A DNA stretch of 12,145 bases from Bacteroidales bacterium UBA6244 (GTDB lineage: Bacteria; Bacteroidota; Bacteroidia; Bacteroidales; F082). A program made the translations under genes and the position numbers. The notes beneath the pieces were generated by a model. That model saw only the letters and a program-made list of their open reading frames with translations, was not told where the DNA came from and did not search any database. The stretch spans positions 1-12,145 of the forward strand of contig DJVY01000215.1 of NCBI GenBank assembly GCA_002440885.1. Reading direction: 5' to 3'. Shown in pieces: positions 1-7,006 of the stretch. Every line of letters starts with the position of its first letter. Position 1 is the first letter of the stretch.

Positions 1-2
1 TT

Positions 3-113
3 AGCAGAGTCCTCACAGATAAAACCAATATCAAGGAGTTTTTTGCTAACTCTGATACCATGGAAGAGATGAATGAAAGTGCAGTTCAACTGGAAATCGC
101 TTTTAAATATTAA
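3..113 (+). CDS. 3' end of a plus-strand gene; C-terminus resembles an outer-membrane beta-strand
   Basis: Only the last 36 codons are present and the gene begins outside the window. Frame 3 is open from the edge to the TAA at 111-113, while the other two plus frames stop early. The final residues VQLEIAFKY alternate strictly hydrophobic and polar and end on an aromatic. That is the usual signature of the last strand of a Gram-negative outer-membrane beta-barrel, recognised by the BAM machinery. The preceding part (KEFFANSDTMEEMNES) is polar and loop-like. Assignment to a barrel family (porin, TonB receptor or other) is inference from nine residues. The gene converges on the hydrolase genes and is probably unrelated to them. 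Confidence 0.55.
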   Translation, partial: SRVLTDKTNIKEFFANSDTMEEMNESAVQLEIAFKY

Positions 114-366
114 TTGATGAAAATTTTATTGGACACTAGTGATTTAATTTGTTAAATAAAATTGCTTAGAGTTCGTTGTGTATCGCTTATGGATTAATGT
201 TTACTTATTACCAAAATATTTAGCACTTATTTTTTGAATCTTTTTAATTCGAAATTATTCTTCTCCAGGCCTTTCATTTTTGAATTATTCTGGTTGTTAT
301 TACCGATAATTATTAGTTAAGCAGTATGCCGGGTATTCCTACACCCGGCACACTGTTTATTAGCTT
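114..366. other. AT-rich convergent spacer without a gene
   Basis: This stretch separates the plus-strand partial gene from the minus-strand amidohydrolase. It is AT-rich with stop codons in all frames. The only structure I see is the terminator hairpin at 322-355. Confidence 0.6.
322..355. terminator. GC-rich hairpin between convergent genes, likely bidirectional terminator
   Basis: TGCCGGGT (327-334) pairs perfectly with ACCCGGCA (343-350) around an 8-nt loop. After one mismatch (326/351) the stem extends by CAGT (322-325) with ACTG (352-355). The stem is the only GC-rich element in an AT-rich spacer and starts 12 nt past the amidohydrolase stop codon. The flanks are AT-rich, but neither side has an uninterrupted T-run, so efficiency is uncertain. 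Confidence 0.6.
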
Positions 367-2040
367 TTAATGTTTATGTCCTTCTTCAGTGGCAAAGTCG
401 CAGCAGTTTAGACTTGCACCACCAAAGTCCTTTGGAACAGCATAAAATTCTTTTTGCCAACTATCAACATTCAAAGGCACAAGTTTACTCTCTGCTACAG
501 GATCGAAACGGATAGCTTGCCCCGGATTAACATTATCGGGCATGCATTCAGAATCTTTTACAACAATAACTCCATTCACTAAAACGTAAGGAATCCCTGA
601 CGATGGTGCGGTTCCCTTCGCATAGGTTGCATTGTCTTTTACATTTTCGGGACTGAAGATGGTGATGTCAGCCACCATACCTTCCTGCATACGACCACGC
701 ACCTGCATGGCTTTTAAACCCATTTCACCCAAAGGTTTGGCACTATTGTAACTGGTCATGGAAACCAATTGCATTAATGGAACGTTATTGTCCTGGCCTA
801 AGCGCAAAGCTTTCGCAAATGCACCAGAAGTTCGAGGATGGACATTCGGCATGTCTTCAAAAGGTGTATTTCTGGTCAGACCCGTATCAGGAATTAATGG
901 CATACCATCGCTGCCAATGGCCACCCCTGGCATTTTTAGCCAGTCAACAATGGCTTCCACAGGCATTTTGTAAACGATAACAGCTCTGGTGGGTTCTTTT
1001 TTCAACATTTCCTCACGACTTTTCTGAGTATAGAATTCGCCAGTTGCTACATCTTGCACGGTTTCTTCGTATTTGTTGCCTAAAGATTTTACCCAAACAT
1101 CGGGCTCAAGAAAGACGGCATTTAAAGCGGTAGAACCTGCGGCATAAGGATATATTTCGCCCCATACATTGTAGCCGCGTTCACGCATTTTAACCAATAA
1201 TTCGTGTACCAAATTGTATCCGGGATTATTGAAATGGATGGCAATAGCTGGTGCGCCCAAGGCAGCCGCATTGGCTAACATTTCCTGTATACCATTTACC
1301 TCGGCCACATCGTTACCCGGAGTTCCTCTAAAATGCATACCTATTTGACGGCCATATAAGCCTGACAATTTTTGCAATTCATAAATTTCACGGGTGGACA
1401 CGCCCTCGCGCATATAACCCACCGTTGAACCGATGCCGATACCTCCCTGACGCAAACCTTCATCCATTTGTGCTAAAATTTCGTTTCCTTGCTCCAGATT
1501 AGGTCTTGTTTTCGACCAACCTTGTTTTACACGGGATTTTAAAGCATCCATTGTATAGAAGTATTCCCACTCATTAAAACCATCGAGTACAGCTGCACGT
1601 GCCAACTCATGTGCAACAGCCACTCCATAATTTAAAGGAGCCTTCCCTTCACGGCGTTTATACCACTCATCTAATTTGGGCCCGTAGGCTCCAACTTCCA
1701 AATCCATAATGGTAGTCCGACCATCGCGAAGCATTAAACGGTACACATAAGGCTCAAGACAGTGCTGGTGTTCGTCGATAAATCCGGGAGCAACAACATG
1801 TCCGGTAGCATCTATGGTTTCTTTACCTTTGATTTCACTTTCGGTGATAATGGCAATTTTACCATCTTTAACACCAACATTCCGAATGCCATCGAAATTG
1901 GTTTCGGGATCCATTACCCGGCCATTTAAAATGACCACATCAAATTCCTGATTAGGATCGGCAGCTTTTTTAGTAGCTGTTTGCTGACAGCTGCTGAAAA
2001 AAAGAGCTGCGATAAATAAGGCAAAAATTATTCTTTTCAT
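367..2040 (-). CDS. Secreted amidohydrolase lipoprotein, N-acyl-D-amino-acid deacylase (D-aminoacylase) type
   Basis: The 557-aa protein begins with a lipoprotein signal (MKRIIFALFIAALFFSSC; lipobox FSSC, lipidated Cys18), so it should be anchored in an envelope membrane. Residues 35-85 form the N-terminal half of the small beta-domain (DVVILNGRVMDPET). The TIM-barrel metal site reads GFIDEHQH (His91, His93), Glu115 in TTIMDLEVG, His236 in GMHFRG, His269 in AIHFNN and the catalytic Asp378 in GSDGMP, followed by HPR at 401-403. This order and the GSDG...HPR block match Amidohydro_3 enzymes that remove acyl groups from D-amino acids. Glu115 sits where classical D-aminoacylases carry a metal-binding Cys. 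RGRMQEGMVADITIF (448-462) closes the small domain. It lies 38 bp behind the small ORF and is probably co-transcribed with it. D-aminoacylase is the best family guess; a dipeptidase or other amidase is possible. Confidence 0.85.
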   Translation of the reverse strand: MKRIIFALFIAALFFSSCQQTATKKAADPNQEFDVVILNGRVMDPETNFDGIRNVGVKDGKIAIITESEIKGKETIDATGHVVAPGFIDEHQHCLEPYVYRLMLRDGRTTIMDLEVGAYGPKLDEWYKRREGKAPLNYGVAVAHELARAAVLDGFNEWEYFYTMDALKSRVKQGWSKTRPNLEQGNEILAQMDEGLRQGGIGIGSTVGYMREGVSTREIYELQKLSGLYGRQIGMHFRGTPGNDVAEVNGIQEMLANAAALGAPAIAIHFNNPGYNLVHELLVKMRERGYNVWGEIYPYAAGSTALNAVFLEPDVWVKSLGNKYEETVQDVATGEFYTQKSREEMLKKEPTRAVIVYKMPVEAIVDWLKMPGVAIGSDGMPLIPDTGLTRNTPFEDMPNVHPRTSGAFAKALRLGQDNNVPLMQLVSMTSYNSAKPLGEMGLKAMQVRGRMQEGMVADITIFSPENVKDNATYAKGTAPSSGIPYVLVNGVIVVKDSECMPDNVNPGQAIRFDPVAESKLVPLNVDSWQKEFYAVPKDFGGASLNCCDFATEEGHKH

Positions 2041-2078
2041 ATTTCGTGTTTTTAAAAAGTTTTGATTTATCTTTAATT

Positions 2079-2336
2079 TCAGTAACTATTTGGTAAAATC
2101 CGCACGGAAATAATTTCATATCTGATATCATTTAATGTATTTAGTAATCCCAGTAAGGCGGACTGGTCGGGTAGCCAGCCGACCAGACTTATGGTTTCCT
2201 GTTCGACATCCTGCCTAAGCTGCATGTCATCAGTCATTTTTATCAGTATATCCGTAATTTTACCTTTTACCTGAATCTGATAGATCGCTGCTTCATCGGA
2301 TATCGATTTTTCTGACATAATTATTTTGTCATTCAT
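2079..2336 (-). CDS. Small conserved hypothetical protein (about 85 aa) with GxLPDQSALLGLLN signature
   Basis: The frame opens at 2372 (a TTG codon), with ATGs at 2360, 2336 and 2318. I prefer 2336 (MNDKIIMSEKS), preceded by the purine-rich AAGAAAT; 2360 cannot be excluded. The body begins AIYQIQVKGKI and ends with GWLPDQSALLGLLNTLNDI followed by EIISVRIL. This matches a widespread family of small uncharacterised proteins that start Y-x-I-x-V-x-G and end (G/P)x(V/L)xDQAALHGLLxxIRDL...LISV. No signal peptide or membrane segment is visible, so it is presumably cytoplasmic, unlike the enzymes around it. Its function is unknown. It sits 38 bp before the amidohydrolase and was probably in the same transcript. 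A near-consensus -7 element (TACTATTTG, one base too long) lies upstream at 2370-2378. Confidence 0.7.
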   Translation of the reverse strand: MNDKIIMSEKSISDEAAIYQIQVKGKITDILIKMTDDMQLRQDVEQETISLVGWLPDQSALLGLLNTLNDIRYEIISVRILPNSY

Positions 2337-2452
2337 ATTTCTTGCAATTTTAAAAGCCATCAATAAAATCAAATAGTACCGTGATCTGTTTTTTTTTCAT
2401 CGATATTGTCCTAAAGTTTTAGGCAATGCAGCCCCTATTTATAACTTAGTAT

Positions 2453-2530
2453 TTAAAGGCTTTTTCCCGGCCGAATAATAGTGTAACCAATCATTATCCC
2501 TGCAAGTATTGCCATTACCACCACAAACAT
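2453..2530 (-). CDS. Possible 25-aa single-pass membrane peptide
   Basis: From ATG at 2530 the frame reads MFVVVMAILAGIMIGYTIIR, then PGKSL and a stop. That is one long hydrophobic helix followed by a short basic tail. Upstream the frame stays open for another 27 codons to a TAA, but that stretch has no ATG. It could be a genuine small membrane protein or the C-terminal stub of a gene damaged when the GC-rich hydrolase arrived next door. No ribosome-binding site is evident. Support is only the hydropathy pattern. Confidence 0.28.
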   Translation of the reverse strand: MFVVVMAILAGIMIGYTIIRPGKSL

Positions 2531-2634
2531 TAAAAAAACTGTTGTACCCCTAAATGGACATCGCCCAGTGCCATTTATGAGTGTTGACCATCTTTTCTTT
2601 TAGGCGTGAATTGATATATCCTCTGCCGACCCGG

Positions 2635-4134
2635 TTATTTGTCGAAGACAGATCCGGAGACGGAGAATTCGTCGACCGCCCCGTCGCCGCGAATAAAGAT
2701 CCGGTGGTTGAATCGTACGTAGTTGAGTTCTCCAGACGGATCTTTGAGCAATTCACCAAGAGATCCTTTGTTTGGACCTTCGGTGATGATAAAATAGCCC
2801 TCTGCCGTGTTGGCCACATTGGCCGGTGCTGGATCCGCTCCATTGGTCAATAAAGAGAACTGGACAAACACATATTTGTCGCCCTCTTTGCGGATCTCGA
2901 TGTTTTGGGAATTACCCTTGAAGACGCCAACGAAGGGGTCGAGCACAGACGGATCAACGCCCGCTGCGACCGGAGACTTGGCCTCGATGCCCGTGAAGGC
3001 TTTGACCATTGCGTTCGCAACTTTTTTGTAGGCCTCGACTCCGCGATCGCTGTGGACCAAAACCACCACGGCAAAGTCGTGATCCGGGATCAGCTGCAGA
3101 AAAGAACGCGTACCGGGCCAATTCCCCCCGTGGCTGGGGCTGATGACCCCGTCGTAGTCGTGGACAAACCATGTCAGCCCGGTAAAGTCGCCAGCCTCAG
3201 CCTCGACTGCCGGAGCGTGGGCATAGTCCAGTGCTTTTTTAGATAACAGCTGGTTCCCGGAGGCGTCCTTGCCGTCCAGCTGAAAGCGGGCGTATTTCAA
3301 CATGTCAGTAACCGTAGACCGGATTCCGCCGGAGGCTGCGGACTCTCTTATCATCGGAACGTAGTACGGCTTTAGATCACTGATGCTTCCTTCCCCGTAG
3401 ATCGGCGGATGACCCCATGCGTAATTTTCAGCCGGAGGGGTGGTTTCGTAATTAAAGGATGACGCATCCATGCCAAGCGGGGCAAACAGGTTCTCTTCGA
3501 TCAGGGTCTCGATCGGCTTTCCGCCGACATGCGACACCACATGGGTAGCGAAGGTGATACTGGTGTTGTTGTACATCCAGGTTTGATCGAACGGATAGAT
3601 CTGCTCGACGTATGCCGCCTGGAGCATGACCTTCTCGCTGATCGACCCACCCGGAGGAACACGAAGGAAACCATGGTCGCCATACCAGCCAGCGCGATGG
3701 TGGAAAAGGTCAACGACCCGCGCTTTCGACGTCGCCTCGGGATCCGAAACCCTCCACCACGGCAGAATATCAACGACACGCGCGTTTAAATCCAGAATGC
3801 CCTGTTCGGACTGCTGCATGGCCACCGTCGAAAGGAAGGTTTTAGTCACAGAGCCAATTTGAAATTTCGTATCAGGGGTTACGGCCTCGTCCGTGCCTAC
3901 CTTGGTTACACCGAGTCCGGCGCTGTAAGAGTTGTCTCCGTAGATGACACCGACAGCAAGTCCCGGTATATGCATTTTTTTGATGAGATCGGCAGCTTTA
4001 GCGACTTCCGCATCGAAGATCGCCTGACCCTCCTTCTTTGTCATTGTTTTTTGCTTTTTCTGAGCAAATGCCGGTTGAACTGCAAATAATGCCGAGATTA
4101 TTACAGCAAATAATAGTTTTATCTTTCTATTCAT
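2635..4134 (-). CDS. Exported serine hydrolase, class C beta-lactamase / MlrB / D-peptidase family
   Basis: This 499-aa enzyme has a cleavable signal peptide (MNRKIKLLFAVIISALFAVQ, cleavage near AFA-Q at 24-25), so it should act in the periplasm or outside. The mature part is a penicillin-recognising fold: SxxK nucleophile S95-V-T-K98 in FQIGSVTKTF, YxN at Y188-N-N190, and H335-G-G in place of KTG, as usual in class C-like serine hydrolases. RAGWYGD near 147-153 corresponds to the TSG loop. Residues from about 395 to 485 resemble the C-terminal beta-barrel domain (DUF3471 type) of this family. Likely reactions are esterolysis or cleavage of D-residue peptides; the family also includes MlrB of microcystin degradation. 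True beta-lactamase activity is less likely. Oddity: the body is GC-rich (35 of 60 bases at 3061-3120), whereas the leader is AT-rich (16 of 60 at 4081-4140) and almost identical to that of the next gene. Confidence 0.88.
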   Translation of the reverse strand: MNRKIKLLFAVIISALFAVQPAFAQKKQKTMTKKEGQAIFDAEVAKAADLIKKMHIPGLAVGVIYGDNSYSAGLGVTKVGTDEAVTPDTKFQIGSVTKTFLSTVAMQQSEQGILDLNARVVDILPWWRVSDPEATSKARVVDLFHHRAGWYGDHGFLRVPPGGSISEKVMLQAAYVEQIYPFDQTWMYNNTSITFATHVVSHVGGKPIETLIEENLFAPLGMDASSFNYETTPPAENYAWGHPPIYGEGSISDLKPYYVPMIRESAASGGIRSTVTDMLKYARFQLDGKDASGNQLLSKKALDYAHAPAVEAEAGDFTGLTWFVHDYDGVISPSHGGNWPGTRSFLQLIPDHDFAVVVLVHSDRGVEAYKKVANAMVKAFTGIEAKSPVAAGVDPSVLDPFVGVFKGNSQNIEIRKEGDKYVFVQFSLLTNGADPAPANVANTAEGYFIITEGPNKGSLGELLKDPSGELNYVRFNHRIFIRGDGAVDEFSVSGSVFDK

Positions 4135-4170
4135 CTTTCTTTTCTTTTAAATATTAACAATTGAGTTTAT
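4062..4170 (-). repeat. Leader/signal-peptide repeat, copy A
   Basis: These 109 bp cover 36 bp upstream of the start codon at 4134 and the first 24 codons of the serine hydrolase. They match 5180-5288 at 97 of 109 positions with no gap. Identity fades on both sides: the flanking intergenic DNA and the mature coding sequences are unrelated. The shared upstream part contains AATTGTTAATATTTAAAAG in the direction of transcription. Confidence 0.9.
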
Positions 4171-4188
4171 TTAATTTAAGTACCAAGG

Positions 4189-4233
4189 CATTGGTTCAGC
4201 GGTGACTCAAGGCGCTGTCCGCTGCAACCAATG
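4189..4233 (-). terminator. Long hairpin between the two beta-lactamase-fold genes (terminator or processing element)
   Basis: CATTGGTTCAGCGG (4189-4202) pairs with CCGCTG (4219-4224) and AACCAATG (4226-4233), leaving only C4225 bulged: 14 base pairs around a 16-nt loop. In the minus-strand transcript it begins 17 nt after the class A gene's stop codon. No U-run follows, so it may be an attenuator, a 3'-end stabiliser or the scar of a mobile element rather than a strict intrinsic terminator. Confidence 0.55.
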
Positions 4234-4250
4234 GATAGGCACGATTAAGC

Positions 4251-5252
4251 TTATTTGTTTTGTGATTTTAAATAGTAAAAGTCGTATAAAGTCCGGGTAA
4301 CTTCTGCAATGGCCCGATCACGATCTGCTTCGGGGGTCGTACTGCTTTTGGTGAATACCACGATCGCAAAACGCCGGCCATCTGGCAGTGTTATGTAACC
4401 AACATCATTAGCAACACCGCCTATAGTTCCTGTTTTATGGGCAACCGGGGTACCTTTTGGCAGAAGGCCTTTTAGTCTTCCATTACCTGTACGCGTGCGC
4501 GACATGGTAGCAAGCAGGAACTCACGGCTTTTCTCACTCAAGGCCTTTCCGTTGTCGATAGCCAACAGCAATTGCAGCATGGCATTTGGCGAGCTCTGGT
4601 CACGTAGATCTTCTTGTTCGAACGTAAGATTTCGAAGTGGTGTCTTCGCTGCTAGCGTTGGGTCTTTGGCAATGGCCTCTGCAAGTACCGATGCATAGGC
4701 CTTGTCGGGTAAACCATAGAAGTCCCTTAAAATTTCGCTGGTATACCGATCAACCTGTAGATCTGTTATCCCAATATCTTGCACCATTTTCGTTACCGCT
4801 TCCGGACCACCCGCCAGGTTTAGACAAGCGTCCGTTGCTGTATTGTCACTTACGGTTATCATTGTTTCAATTAAATTGGCTACAGATAACTTAATACCTG
4901 GGTGCACGAAGTTCACTGCGATCGCACCGTCACCTGTAACCATGGTTTCTTGCGAGATATCAATTAAATCGGAAAGCTTGAGCTCACCCTTATCGACACG
5001 CTCCAGCAAGGCGACGGCAATGGCCACTTTATAGGTGCTCGCCATCACAAACTGTTCATCACCGTTTACTGTGATCATCTCCTTAGTGCCAATTTCCTGT
5101 GCGGCCACACCAATGCGGCCAACCAGCCCCTCTGAAAGTTTCTCAATCTTCTTGGAAATATCTTCAACATTTTGTTTTTGAGCAAATGTTGGCTGAACTG
5201 CAAATAATGCCGCGATTATTACAGTAAATAATAGTTTGATTTTTCTTTTCAT
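4251..5252 (-). CDS. Exported class A beta-lactamase-type serine hydrolase
   Basis: The 333-aa protein has a Sec signal (MKRKIKLLFTVIIAALFAVQ, cleavage near TFA-Q), predicting a periplasmic enzyme. All class A landmarks are present in order: S72-T-Y-K75 in MASTYK, S135-D-N137 in VSDNTAT, a likely general-base Glu173 in the omega-loop region (DRYTSEIL), RDQSSPNAM at 217-225, and K273-T-G275 in AHKTGT. It is longer than a typical class A enzyme (about 290 aa), mostly through an extra segment around 178-216 between the omega loop and the next helix. This is typical of beta-lactamase-related serine hydrolases in environmental bacteria. It may hydrolyse beta-lactams, or act on D-Ala-type peptides or esters. 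The start lies 47 bp after the metallopeptidase stop, consistent with one operon. Its leader is duplicated in front of the following gene. Confidence 0.88.
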   Translation of the reverse strand: MKRKIKLLFTVIIAALFAVQPTFAQKQNVEDISKKIEKLSEGLVGRIGVAAQEIGTKEMITVNGDEQFVMASTYKVAIAVALLERVDKGELKLSDLIDISQETMVTGDGAIAVNFVHPGIKLSVANLIETMITVSDNTATDACLNLAGGPEAVTKMVQDIGITDLQVDRYTSEILRDFYGLPDKAYASVLAEAIAKDPTLAAKTPLRNLTFEQEDLRDQSSPNAMLQLLLAIDNGKALSEKSREFLLATMSRTRTGNGRLKGLLPKGTPVAHKTGTIGGVANDVGYITLPDGRRFAIVVFTKSSTTPEADRDRAIAEVTRTLYDFYYLKSQNK

Positions 5253-5288
5253 ATTTCTTAACTTTTAAATATTAATAATTGAGTTTAT
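5180..5288 (-). repeat. Leader/signal-peptide repeat, copy B
   Basis: This is the counterpart of 4062-4170: 36 bp upstream of the start codon at 5252 plus 24 signal-peptide codons. The repeat reaches to 11 bp short of the metallopeptidase stop codon, so it takes in most of this intergenic gap. The encoded first 25 residues differ from copy A at only four positions (2, 10, 14, 22). The AT-rich composition fits the rest of this gene's surroundings, so this is the likely donor copy. Confidence 0.9.
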
Positions 5289-5299
5289 CTCGATTTACA

Positions 5300-6961
5300 T
5301 TAATCTCTTATAGTAAAAGTTGCGTTTTCGTCGAGAGGGTAGATAGGATACGTTAGCTGGGTGTGCTCGAAAAGCGCTATATCGCGACTAGTGGTTCCGG
5401 GAACATCAGCAATCAGTATTTTGTCGGTAAAGTTTTTATAGAAAGCCCGAAAGTGCATCCCGCTTTTAACACCTATAACGTCATATTCCTGAATGATGAT
5501 GCCATGTGGCCGTCCCTGCGTATCATCATAGGTCTGACACAGGCCGGAAATAACGATGACATCCACCGTATTCTCCGCTTCGATGACCAACCTGACGGTA
5601 GGGCCAAGCTGGAATGGGCCGTTGAAAGCGGTCCCTCCACGAACGGTCTCATTCCCATCCGAAATGGACTTGACATAGGCTTTGGTCTTGATCGGTTCAC
5701 CTGCTAATTTCTCAAATTTGCCACCGAGGCTCACATCGATTGTTGCTCCGACACCAGCAGCGACTGCTGCCTTTGCAGTTTCCGGATCGTGTATGGACAT
5801 GAAAGCAACTTTTCCCAGGCCTTTGGTCTCCATAAGGGCCTTCAGCAGGTGAGTGCCGCCACCTCCGGCTCCGCCACCGGGATTATCCGCAGCGTCTCCA
5901 ATCACGATAGGTGTATGGTCGATGATATCGCCTTTTGTTGGCTGTTTGCGTACATAGTGGCCGTCCTTTTCGAGCGTGGCCAGCACAGTGCCCATAGTTT
6001 TGTCCAACGTTTCTAATGGGAGGACGGACTCTTGCCGGTGATCCCATATCCACTGCGCCAGTTCGTCCACCAGTTCGTCCGCCAGTTTGGGGTTATTTTC
6101 GGTAGTGACCATCGGGTACACACCACAAAAATCGCTGTCCTGATATGGGAAACCATGCATAACAGAGCAGTTGATAACACCGGGTCGCTTTTCTATTTCG
6201 ATGCACTTTTCTTTAAGTCGATTTGCAAAGGTGCCCTTCTCTTCGGTATTACTCATCCCCATCATCAGTGGCACTTTGCGATAGGCGGGGGTAGGATTCG
6301 ATTCTCCTGCCAGGATATCAGCGCCGTGATACATTGCATCTCGTGCACTTGCGTTCATATCCATATGAGGATATTCTTTGCAGGCACTGAAGAAATTCAT
6401 ATTGTCCTTCATTTTCTCTGTGATCTTGCCATGCAGGTCGCCGCTCCAGACGATCATCGTCTCCTTTCCGACTATTTCTCTGACCGACTCTGCTAAGTCT
6501 CCTTCAAGATCTGGCGTGCTGTTCACCATACCGGCACCATGAACACCAAGATAGACGATGTCTATCGGTAACTGTGATTTCAGTGTGTCCAGGATCTCCT
6601 TTTTGGCATCTTTCCAAGCCTGATCGTTCACCGTGCTAAAGCACCAGTCTATATAGTACAAGACACCCGGAAGCAGCTCCCAGCCTTTTTCTTCGCACAC
6701 ATCCACAGCCCCGCCAATGGCTGTCCCTTTCAACTGATTCCTGATCTGATCGCCCCGGAATGTACGCATTCTGTCAAGCGTGGTTTCGCCCATACCTTCG
6801 GTGAGGTAGGTGTTGGTTTCATGGAAAAAACCAACATAGGAGACTCTTAATTTTTTGGAATTTTTTATTTGTTCTCCTTTTCCAATGTTGAAGGACATCA
6901 AAGTTACTGCTGTAGCAACAGCTACAAAAACAGCTAGTATAATAAGTTTTCTTCTTTTCAT
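5300..6961 (-). CDS. M81 family metallopeptidase (MlrC / microcystinase C-like), exported
   Basis: The 553-aa protein has an N-terminal hydrophobic segment (residues 6-23) after MKRRK, acting as an uncleaved anchor or signal; no lipobox Cys is present. The M81/DUF1485 domain starts at LRVSYVGFFHETNTY (HETN 47-50). Probable zinc ligands are Asp175 and His177 in SGDLHGKIT and His199 in YPHMDM, by analogy with MlrC. Further family marks are GFPYQDSDFCG (270-280) and the glycine-rich DAADNPGGG loop (356-364). That loop continues AGGGGTH, with Gly where relatives often have Asp. The C-terminal MlrC domain follows, including SGMHFRAF and IADVPGTTSRDIALF. MlrC cleaves linearised microcystin and its tetrapeptide. 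Here the substrate is unknown, but an unusual-peptide hydrolase is likely. It is the first intact gene of the hydrolase run, 45 bp behind a truncated amidohydrolase. Most M81 proteins are cytoplasmic, so export is notable. Confidence 0.88.
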   Translation of the reverse strand: MKRRKLIILAVFVAVATAVTLMSFNIGKGEQIKNSKKLRVSYVGFFHETNTYLTEGMGETTLDRMRTFRGDQIRNQLKGTAIGGAVDVCEEKGWELLPGVLYYIDWCFSTVNDQAWKDAKKEILDTLKSQLPIDIVYLGVHGAGMVNSTPDLEGDLAESVREIVGKETMIVWSGDLHGKITEKMKDNMNFFSACKEYPHMDMNASARDAMYHGADILAGESNPTPAYRKVPLMMGMSNTEEKGTFANRLKEKCIEIEKRPGVINCSVMHGFPYQDSDFCGVYPMVTTENNPKLADELVDELAQWIWDHRQESVLPLETLDKTMGTVLATLEKDGHYVRKQPTKGDIIDHTPIVIGDAADNPGGGAGGGGTHLLKALMETKGLGKVAFMSIHDPETAKAAVAAGVGATIDVSLGGKFEKLAGEPIKTKAYVKSISDGNETVRGGTAFNGPFQLGPTVRLVIEAENTVDVIVISGLCQTYDDTQGRPHGIIIQEYDVIGVKSGMHFRAFYKNFTDKILIADVPGTTSRDIALFEHTQLTYPIYPLDENATFTIRD

Positions 6962-7006
6962 GAGCTTTGATTTATATTTAGAAAAGTGTTTTAGTTTAAA
7001 GCTTTA

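Noticed and set aside
2550..2843. 97-codon minus-strand frame overlapping the 3' end of the 499-aa hydrolase
   Set aside because: It overlaps over 200 bp of a well-supported gene in another frame, has no family features, and its composition follows the third-base pattern of the real gene.
2905..3246. 113-codon plus-strand frame inside the 499-aa hydrolase
   Set aside because: It is antisense to the GC-rich gene, where long spurious frames are expected; no domain or signal is seen.
6032..6496. 154-codon plus-strand frame opposite the M81 gene
   Set aside because: It is fully antisense to a gene with clear catalytic motifs, and its residues (many His, Ile, Phe) show no recognisable family.
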